This document shows positions 37,383 to 42,787 of a DNA stretch of 42,787 nucleotides, piece after piece. Location of the stretch: positions 1-42,787 of the forward strand of contig JAFDVL010000013.1 of the NCBI GenBank assembly GCA_018268995.1, written 5' to 3'. The translations under genes were made by a program, and so were the position numbers. The notes under the pieces were generated by a model. The model made no database searches and was not told the origin of the DNA. It saw only the letters and a list, made by a program, of their open reading frames with translations. This DNA comes from Acidobacteriota bacterium. GTDB lineage: Bacteria > Acidobacteriota > Blastocatellia > RBC074. Each line of letters starts with the position of its first letter. Within the stretch, counting starts at the first letter, position 1.

Positions 37383-37901
37383 ATGAAACGCGCTTTTGTA
37401 GCGATCTTAGCTTTACTACTCGTGCTGCCAATTACGGGGCTGGCACAAAAGAAAAAACGATCTTCGACGCCTGCGCGCAAGCCTGCGCCAACGGCACCGC
37501 CGCCTGCACCGGACACCCGGATGGAAGCAACACAGGTGGCTGATACCATCAAGTCGCTGAGTCGCTTTATTTTTCTCTATGGGAAAATCGTAAACGGATT
37601 GGAAGTCGCCGAGGAACAGAATAAAAAAGGCCGTGTCGCGCCCCGCGTGATTGAGCAAAATGTCGAAAACAAAAATGGGGTAATTAATGGAATCGGCGGA
37701 TTGAAAGCTCAGGTGGATAAATTAGGACAAGTGTTGCAGGCCAATCCCAGATTACAAGTGCCTTATATAAATCTAGCGGGCGTGACACAGAAAATCACCG
37801 AGGCGCAGGATTTAGTTCGCAACAACCAGTACGATGACGCCGGGCGCAGTCTGGTGACGGCCATTGAACGATTAACCGATATTTTGATGCAGATAAAATA
37901 A
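37383..37901 (+). CDS. Small secreted helical protein, unknown
   Basis: The protein has 172 residues with the start at 37383 after GAGGAG. A signal peptide (MKRAFVAILALLLVLPITGLA) is followed by a basic and Pro-rich linker (KKKRSSTPARKPAPTAPPPAP), then about 130 mostly helical residues with NNQYDDAGRSLVTAIERLTDILMQI at the end. There are no cysteines in the mature part. I do not recognise a family; a periplasmic helical-bundle protein is a fair description. It is followed by a strong terminator hairpin shared with the convergent VWFA gene. Confidence 0.75.
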   Translation: MKRAFVAILALLLVLPITGLAQKKKRSSTPARKPAPTAPPPAPDTRMEATQVADTIKSLSRFIFLYGKIVNGLEVAEEQNKKGRVAPRVIEQNVENKNGVINGIGGLKAQVDKLGQVLQANPRLQVPYINLAGVTQKITEAQDLVRNNQYDDAGRSLVTAIERLTDILMQIK

Positions 37902-37905
37902 GACG

Positions 37906-37943
37906 AGAGCGCAGTCCGTGAATTAACGACGTTACTGCGCTCT
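37906..37943. terminator. Bidirectional terminator hairpin
   Basis: AGAGCGCAGT (37906-37915) and ACTGCGCTCT (37934-37943) form a perfect 10-bp stem with an 18-nt loop. ATGTTTTGG follows on the plus strand. The hairpin sits between the convergent genes ending at 37901 and 37954. Confidence 0.65.
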
Positions 37944-37953
37944 ATGTTTTGGA

Positions 37954-39027
37954 TTACGCTTTTGGCGCGTAATAGCCCTGGCGGGCACGAACACGCAAAT
38001 CCGGGCGGTTTGGCACATTTACGGCAATCTTTCTGAATCCACCATCCGCCTTTTCGTCGGAAGAGTAATATCCCAACAAATATTGGGCCTGTAACTCTGC
38101 CGCAATCTGACGAAAGACCGCATCCAAATCCTCAAATTTTTCCGGTAGAAAAACTGCACCACCAGTTTGTTGCGCTAAGGTGGTCATTCCCTGATGGCCT
38201 TTCAGGCTTACCTTGTTCAGCCAGATGGAAGGCCCACTTGGGTTGATCGAATAGAACAAACAATCATTACGTTGCAATTCCTGCCCGACATCGCGCAATG
38301 AAAAGCGTTCGCTGTTGTTGTCCTCACCATCGGAAATCACCACAATCACGTGACGGGTTCCTGGTTCCGCTGTTTTGCCAATATACTTCGCAGCATCACC
38401 AACCGTATCAAAAAACGCCGTGCCTTCCTTTGTTGGCGTCATGCTCATCAATCCCGTTAATGCCTTGTCTAACTCTTCGGTACGCCCAGCGGTCATTTTG
38501 GCAAACAAGCCAATGGAAAAAATTGAAACCGTATCTTTAGGTTTCACGACCTGACGTAAGAAGCGAGCAGCAGCATCCTGCTGAAATTTGAAACGCTCAT
38601 AAACACTGCCTGAAACATCGAACACCAGTGACAGTTCGACGGGCGTTTTGCCAGGGTCACCGAGCGCAACAAGCTGTTGCATTTTGCCCTCTTCTTCCAG
38701 GCGAAAATCTTCGGGCTTTAAGTTGCGAACGGGTTCGCCCTTGGTATCAGTGACTGAGACAGGGACTGCCACAAGCTTCGATTCTATGCGTAAAACTTCG
38801 CCAGCATCTGCTTCCACATCAGCTTTCTTATTCGTATCAGATGTCGGCGCGGTGGGGGGCGGAGTCGTTTTAGGTTGTGGTGTGGGCTTTACGGGAGGAG
38901 TTTTTTGCCCAACACTGCGGACACGTTTGGTCTGCCCCTGGCTTTCGGGAATAGTCACCCAAACCATTACGACGCCCAATAAAATTGCCTGCTTCAAAAC
39001 TCTTACTATTCCCATATTGCTCTTCAT
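37954..39027 (-). CDS. Secreted VWFA-domain protein (Acidobacteria VWFA-related type)
   Basis: The protein has 357 residues. A signal peptide (about 8-31) is followed by a Pro/Thr/Lys-rich linker (about 40-66). A short beta domain comes next (LVAVPVSVTDTKGEPVRNLKPEDFRL, typical of the Acidobacterial VWFA-related family), then a von Willebrand A domain from about 130. The MIDAS motif DVSGS is at 137-141, with T and D partners in TKEGTAFFD and VISDGEDNN. The C-terminus GYYSSDEKADGGFRKIAV...RARQGYYAPK is the family's conserved end. AGGTCAGG precedes the ATG. The ligand is unknown. Confidence 0.93.
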   Translation of the reverse strand: MKSNMGIVRVLKQAILLGVVMVWVTIPESQGQTKRVRSVGQKTPPVKPTPQPKTTPPPTAPTSDTNKKADVEADAGEVLRIESKLVAVPVSVTDTKGEPVRNLKPEDFRLEEEGKMQQLVALGDPGKTPVELSLVFDVSGSVYERFKFQQDAAARFLRQVVKPKDTVSIFSIGLFAKMTAGRTEELDKALTGLMSMTPTKEGTAFFDTVGDAAKYIGKTAEPGTRHVIVVISDGEDNNSERFSLRDVGQELQRNDCLFYSINPSGPSIWLNKVSLKGHQGMTTLAQQTGGAVFLPEKFEDLDAVFRQIAAELQAQYLLGYYSSDEKADGGFRKIAVNVPNRPDLRVRARQGYYAPKA

Positions 39028-39042
39028 CCTGACCTCGCTAGA

Positions 39043-39105
39043 AGAAAAATGGCGAGTCTTGGGATGGAGACCTAAATGGCACCACGTTCCCGGTAACTCG
39101 CCATT
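39043..39105 (-). terminator. Intrinsic terminator of the OmpA-family gene
   Basis: On the minus strand AATGGCGAGT (39105-39096) pairs perfectly with ACTCGCCATT (39057-39048) and is followed by TTTCTTC, the run of T extending the stem's TT. It begins 35 nt after the OmpA-family stop and just precedes the VWFA start, so it separates the two genes' transcripts. Confidence 0.7.
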
Positions 39106-39139
39106 GTGCTGCTTAAGAATTAGCCAACCTGACTATTTC

Positions 39140-40201
39140 TCATTGTGCTTCACCCGCACCACTGCCAGACGTAACAGGGCGCGAGGTTTTCACAGGATTC
39201 GTTAATCCTTTATTCACCAGAATCTTTACATCTACACGGCGATTTTGCTCACGACCTTCTTTTGTCGTGTTATCAGCAATCGGTTGAGAAACGCCATACC
39301 CCATTGTCATCGCAATGCGACGCAGCGGGATATTGTGCATTTCAACCAGGTAACGAATTACTTCGTCCGCGCGATTCTGGCTCAGCTTGCGATTCAGATC
39401 TAGCTTACCTTCTGCTGAAGCGTGGCCAGAAATTTCAATGATGTATCCTTTTTCCGTTTTGGCTTGTGTGGCAATTGCATCCAAAATGGTTTTGGCTTCT
39501 GGAGACAAAACAAAACTGCCAGCCTTGAAGTTCACAGAAGCAGTCTTCCGCTCTTCAAAATCGTCCATCATCGAAATACGAGTGTTCGTTTCGTTGACTC
39601 CGGCAATTGCAGCGTCAGCCGTATCTTGAGCCGCTCTAGCACCGCCTTTGGCAGCGTTGGAAACGGCTTCCAATTCGGCAATCTGCCCAGACAGGCGTTG
39701 CGCATTCGCTTCAGCTTGGCTGATGCGGTTTTCAGCATCACCAACGCGTCCTTCAACAGGTGTCACACGCGTATCTGTGGTGCGAGCCATTGCTAATTCA
39801 TCCTGTGTCGTTTTGATGGATTTCGCTACCAATGCGCCAGAGCTATCTCCGGTGCCTTCAACCTCGACACTAAGACCGCGCAACAAGGTGGTTGCAGCAT
39901 ATTTTTGCGCCCCACGGAATGGATTGCTCTTGCGCTCTTTGACCTCAGTTGAATTGGTCAAGCTCACAGTCCAATCGTTTCCATTCAGGTCACGCATAAT
40001 AAAACCATCCGTCTCGCGTTTGACGATGGTGCCTCTAATTTTCTGCTTTTGCCCGGCGACAGCACGGGAAATGCGACGGCCTTCGTCATTATCCGTAGCT
40101 GTACGGCTACGGTCATTACCCTGTGCCAGTGCAGAGCCCAAAAGGCTCAGTCCGAGGACGAATGCCGAAAGTAAATTGAAATGCCTTCTCACGTTTTTCA
40201 T
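39140..40201 (-). CDS. OmpA-family protein with N-terminal DUF5666-like domain
   Basis: This envelope protein of 353 residues is likely tied to peptidoglycan. GGGAGGAAAA precedes the ATG. A signal peptide (about 1-26) is followed by a beta domain (about 55-135, RGTIVKRETDGFIMRDLNGNDW, like DUF5666/OB-type). A predicted coiled coil follows at about 145-205, then the OmpA C-terminal domain (about 225-335) with ISGHASAEGKLDLNRKLSQNRADEV and GREQNRRVDVKIL. The conserved Asp and Arg of peptidoglycan binding are in these segments. There is no N-terminal barrel, so it is probably a periplasmic or lipid-independent OmpA-like protein. A strong sigma-54 promoter lies 54 bp upstream. Confidence 0.9.
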   Translation of the reverse strand: MKNVRRHFNLLSAFVLGLSLLGSALAQGNDRSRTATDNDEGRRISRAVAGQKQKIRGTIVKRETDGFIMRDLNGNDWTVSLTNSTEVKERKSNPFRGAQKYAATTLLRGLSVEVEGTGDSSGALVAKSIKTTQDELAMARTTDTRVTPVEGRVGDAENRISQAEANAQRLSGQIAELEAVSNAAKGGARAAQDTADAAIAGVNETNTRISMMDDFEERKTASVNFKAGSFVLSPEAKTILDAIATQAKTEKGYIIEISGHASAEGKLDLNRKLSQNRADEVIRYLVEMHNIPLRRIAMTMGYGVSQPIADNTTKEGREQNRRVDVKILVNKGLTNPVKTSRPVTSGSGAGEAQ

Positions 40202-40254
40202 TTTTCCTCCCTATCAAAATCAATTCAAAGTTAGTATTCCCGCCCCAAAGAAAA

Positions 40255-40270
40255 AGCAAAGCGTGTGCCA
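40255..40270 (-). promoter_or_regulatory. Sigma-54 promoter of the OmpA-family gene
   Basis: On the minus strand the site reads TGGCACACGCTTTGCT. It has a perfect TGGCAC at -24 and a perfect TTGCT at -12, with the GG and GC at the strict 12-bp offset. The predicted start is about 42 nt before the ATG. A weaker copy, TGGCACACTTCTTGGC, lies 30 bp upstream (40285-40300) and lacks the C of the -12 GC. Confidence 0.72.
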
Positions 40271-40469
40271 TAAGGTACGAACAGGCCAAGAAGTGTGCCA
40301 ATCGCTTAATTTATCAACTATTTTGGAGGCGATTGGCAAATTATGCCAGTCTCATTACTAATTGGCAAATGGTTGCTAACTATGAAGATATTACACACTT
40401 CCGTGCAAATATTCCCCGCTTGACCCACTTTTCAACATACGTGATTGGCAATAGCGATGATGCTTTCGA
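40271..40469 (-). promoter_or_regulatory. Upstream region with repeated ATTGGCAA sites (possible enhancer)
   Basis: Between the OmpA-family gene and the kinase stop there is no gene. ATTGGCAA occurs at 40332-40339, 40361-40368 and 40444-40451, and an inverted TGCCAAT at 40296-40302. GCCAATCGC (40297-40305) and GCGATTGGC (40329-40337) form a perfect 9-bp inverted repeat, and TGGCA-AATTA-TGCCA adds a second dyad at 40334-40348. Enhancer-binding proteins of sigma-54 systems bind such dyads 80-200 bp upstream of the promoter. Binding is inferred. Confidence 0.45.
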
Positions 40470-42476
40470 TTACTCTTTCAACTCATTAATAATGCGGAGG
40501 AGTTGGTCTGGTTCAATCGGTTTTGGGACATGACGATTGAAACCACTTTCATATGCTTTTTGCCGATCTGCATCCATTGCATAACCAGTCAAAGCAATCA
40601 TGGGGATGCGCTCATAGCCAGGCGTATGACGCAGCTGGCGCGCAAACTCATATCCATCTTCATCTGGCAATCCAATATCAGAGACAATGACATCCGGTTT
40701 TTGTAGCCGCACTTTTTCCCAGGCTTCAGGTACAGATTCCGCCAGATCAACCTGGCATCCATATGAATTTAATATAATTCCCAGCAGCTCCCGTGTGTCT
40801 TCGGCATCTTCAATCACCAGAACCTGAACGCCATCCAAACGCAAAGAACGAACTGGGGGTTCACTCGCCAATGACTTGATTCCAGTAATTGGGTAGAGGG
40901 GAAAAAAGGCGGTAAACTTCGCGCCCTTGCCTGCCCCGTCACTGTACGCCCTGATGCGCCCTTTGTGCATTTGCACAAGAGAATGCACAATTGCCAATCC
41001 AATTCCCAATCCGCCGTGCCGACGCGTAATGCTTGAATCACCTTGCTTGAAGGGTTGGAACAACTGCGGCAAAACATCCGGTTCAATGCCAATCCCTGTA
41101 TCACGAACTTCCAGCAAACACTCATTGTTCACTAAACGGGTACAGACCGTAATCCGCCCTCCTGGCGAGGTAAATTTCACCGCATTCGTGAGTAAGTTCC
41201 AGGCAATCTGTTCTAACCGCGTTGGGTCACCATTGATCAGCAAAGCCTCGACTGTTAAATCAAGCTGCAACTCAATGTTCTGCGCCGTCAGCCGATATTG
41301 CACCGTTTCGAGTGCGCGCCGCACGATTTCGTTCAAATCTACCGGCACACAGACCAGTTCCACCTTGCCCATCGTGATGCGCGAAAGATCAAGCAGATCA
41401 TCCACCAATTGTGCCTGTAACCGAGCATTGCGTTCGATAGCCTGGAGCCCTTGCGCCTTCACAGAATCATCTGTTGTATAGTCCTGCATAATGCGCGCCC
41501 ATCCCAGAATTGGCGTAAGCGGTGTCCGCAGCTCATGGGACAGCGTAGCCAGGAAAAGGTCTTTCGCATGATTTGACTTCTCCAATTCAGAGCGCGCAGA
41601 TTCCAGCTTCTGTTCCGCCTGAATGCGTTCAGTGACTTCAGCGCCCAATAACAGAACACTTTCGGTTGCCCCAGCCTCATCTTTCACCGGCCAGAGAGTC
41701 CAATCCCAATAAGTAATCTTTCCCGTAGCTTGTGCTTCGCTTAACTGTGCAGGCATTTTCACTGGCAGTCCGTGATGAAGCAACGAGAGTGCTTCCTGCG
41801 CCTGAGCATCCGTTTTCCACAAATGCTCAGTCAAATTTTTCCCATTTAAGCCGATTGATTTTTCACCGGTTTGCCCCTGCATCAGGTTAATGTAAATCGG
41901 ATTTGCCATTGCGTATTGTAAATCGGGCGAGAGCTGGGCAATTGCGACAGGCGCATTTTCTGCCAGCAAACTGGTCAAGCGCTGTAGCTGAGCCTGACGA
42001 CGTTCCAACGCCGAGAGTTCATCTGTTACTTCACGCAAGCGTGCATCACGTTGGGCTCGTTTACTTTGCTCAAGCTTCAAAATGCGCCATTGCCGAACCG
42101 AGAAATAACAAACGATCAATTGCAAGGTAAGGGCAAAGAAAATTGCCACCAGTTCTGGCGCGGGCTGAATACTTTCATTCGAATACAGAAGCTGATTGAA
42201 GAACTCAAATGAACGACTGCGGGAAATATCCAGCGCCGCAGCCAAAATACTAATCGCGCCAACGCCAAGGATTGTTGCCCGTTTACGCGCAGCAAAGGTA
42301 AGAAGAGTAGGAATGAGATAAAAAAGAAAATAGTTTTCCGGGTGCGGCGAAAAAGGCCGACTTTTCCAGATGGCAATAAAAGTTAATCCAATAATGACAT
42401 ACAACACCCGCTCTCGTTTCTCTACTCGTTCATCTGTTGACAATTCAATCAGCGAGACTTTGCCGGATTTGCTCAT
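40470..42476 (-). CDS. Hybrid sensor histidine kinase/response regulator
   Basis: This is a membrane-anchored signalling protein of 668 residues. Four or so hydrophobic segments lie at about 23-38, 48-63, 67-83 and 107-125. They are followed by a coiled linker and a PAS-like domain (about 165-285). The HisKA phosphoacceptor is H314 in LATLSHELRTPL. The ATPase domain (about 400-525) has the N-box NLLTNAVKFT, DTGIGI and GGLGIGLAIV. A C-terminal receiver (about 550-665) has D559, phosphoacceptor D600 in VIVSDIGLPDEDG, and K652. There is no DNA-binding output and no separate regulator nearby, so the phosphorelay partner is elsewhere. Confidence 0.95.
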   Translation of the reverse strand: MSKSGKVSLIELSTDERVEKRERVLYVIIGLTFIAIWKSRPFSPHPENYFLFYLIPTLLTFAARKRATILGVGAISILAAALDISRSRSFEFFNQLLYSNESIQPAPELVAIFFALTLQLIVCYFSVRQWRILKLEQSKRAQRDARLREVTDELSALERRQAQLQRLTSLLAENAPVAIAQLSPDLQYAMANPIYINLMQGQTGEKSIGLNGKNLTEHLWKTDAQAQEALSLLHHGLPVKMPAQLSEAQATGKITYWDWTLWPVKDEAGATESVLLLGAEVTERIQAEQKLESARSELEKSNHAKDLFLATLSHELRTPLTPILGWARIMQDYTTDDSVKAQGLQAIERNARLQAQLVDDLLDLSRITMGKVELVCVPVDLNEIVRRALETVQYRLTAQNIELQLDLTVEALLINGDPTRLEQIAWNLLTNAVKFTSPGGRITVCTRLVNNECLLEVRDTGIGIEPDVLPQLFQPFKQGDSSITRRHGGLGIGLAIVHSLVQMHKGRIRAYSDGAGKGAKFTAFFPLYPITGIKSLASEPPVRSLRLDGVQVLVIEDAEDTRELLGIILNSYGCQVDLAESVPEAWEKVRLQKPDVIVSDIGLPDEDGYEFARQLRHTPGYERIPMIALTGYAMDADRQKAYESGFNRHVPKPIEPDQLLRIINELKE

Positions 42477-42758
42477 AGTACCGCAACTAAATATTAGGGC
42501 TTGTCAAAAGTAGTTTCGCGGATAGTTATTGACTATCAGTACGATAGGTGGGGCGATGATAGTGCAGGGATGGGAAGCGCAACGCATTTATAACTCTTCG
42601 GCGTCAAGGAGAGTAATGAAACAAATAAGCACTGTCAACCGCTAAATCACTTGCATCAAAGGCTTACAAAACAGCTCAACGATCCCTTGACGGAATAGCC
42701 CTTGATGTGGGAGCATAGCGCCTCGTTTTTGGAAGGTCTTTCCCTTCTTCCTTGATAA
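42477..42758. other. Gene-less stretch between the kinase start and the last tRNA
   Basis: About 280 bp without a convincing gene. A short hairpin GATAGT/ACTATC lies near 42520-42536. At 42616-42645 a nine-codon frame (MKQISTVNR) is preceded by AAGGAG; it may be chance or a leader peptide. TTGACG at 42688-42693 could be the -35 box for the tRNA, but no good -10 box is seen at the proper distance. Confidence 0.4.
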
Positions 42759-42787
42759 GGCGGCGTAGCCAAGTGGTAAGGCAGAGG
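42759..42787 (+). tRNA. tRNA, probably Cys, 5' part only
   Basis: The last 29 bases read the 5' acceptor strand GGCGGCG, then TA, and the D-arm GCCAAGTGGTAAGGC, then AGAGG as the start of the anticodon stem. This is the usual beginning of bacterial tRNA-Cys genes. The anticodon lies beyond the window, so the identity is inferred from similarity only. Confidence 0.7.

Noticed and set aside
40361..40376. TTGGCAAATGGTTGCT as a sigma-54 promoter
   Set aside because: The GG-to-GC offset is 11, not the strict 12, and no gene start follows at a suitable distance on that strand.

Overview
The window looks like chromosomal DNA of an Acidobacteriota member, most likely of the Blastocatellia type; this placement is inferred from gene content only. 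The supporting signs are a large Oar-like TonB-dependent receptor with an N-terminal carboxypeptidase-regulatory domain, a VWFA-related protein of the kind common in Acidobacteria, tandem carboxypeptidase-regulatory-like surface proteins, a formylglycine sulfatase, Tat-exported enzymes and a moderate GC content near 50 percent. There is no phage, IS transposase or CRISPR array.

Layout. 1-2122 (minus) holds the N-terminal part of a sulfatase, the C-terminal remnant of an alpha/beta hydrolase and a LysR regulator. A palindromic operator candidate separates LysR from a divergent sterol desaturase-like membrane hydroxylase, whose 3' end overlaps a convergent DapA-family aldolase. 4165-12586 (plus) carries an uncharacterised secreted protein, a 0.63-kb regulatory gap with a sigma-54-like promoter and two strong hairpins, the Oar-like receptor, a SulP anion transporter and a Tat-exported aminotransferase. 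12714-17491 (minus) is a housekeeping operon: aroC, a Uma2 endonuclease, def, fmt, rsmB. 17619-24938 (plus) carries an aspartate/aromatic aminotransferase, a Tat-exported Gfo/Idh/MocA oxidoreductase with a SnoaL-like partner, an Omp85-like outer-membrane protein, an unknown beta-rich protein and a YbaN/DUF454 protein. 25086-30956 (minus) holds tRNA-Leu(GAG), secG, an EamA transporter, a coiled-coil protein with an M15-like C-terminus and two coupled carboxypeptidase-regulatory-like proteins. 31092-37901 (plus) holds a ceramidase-like enzyme, a lone BMC-H microcompartment shell protein, a GldA/GldF/GldG-type ABC system with a DUF4340 protein, and a small secreted protein. 37954-42476 (minus) holds the VWFA protein, an OmpA-family protein with a strong sigma-54 promoter, and a hybrid histidine kinase. 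A tRNA, probably Cys, is cut by the window end.

The most distinctive signal is not a gene. Many intergenic gaps are filled by inverted-repeat elements of several unrelated sequence families. One family, found as two head-to-head pairs at 11294-11369 and 14095-14189, is a GTAC foot followed by an 8-bp stem and a TCC loop with covarying stem bases. This is the architecture of REP/BIME elements mobilised by RAYT (TnpA-REP) transposases. Other elements lie at 12617-12708, 15134-15183, 32411-32559 and 36234-36308. A 14-bp tandem repeat has apparently been inserted in frame into rsmB at 13297-13324. Several elements abut start codons or supply a stop codon, so they have reshaped expression signals of essential genes.

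Second in interest are the orphan BMC-H protein, with an unusual acidic residue at the predicted pore, and the two sigma-54-like promoters ahead of envelope protein genes.
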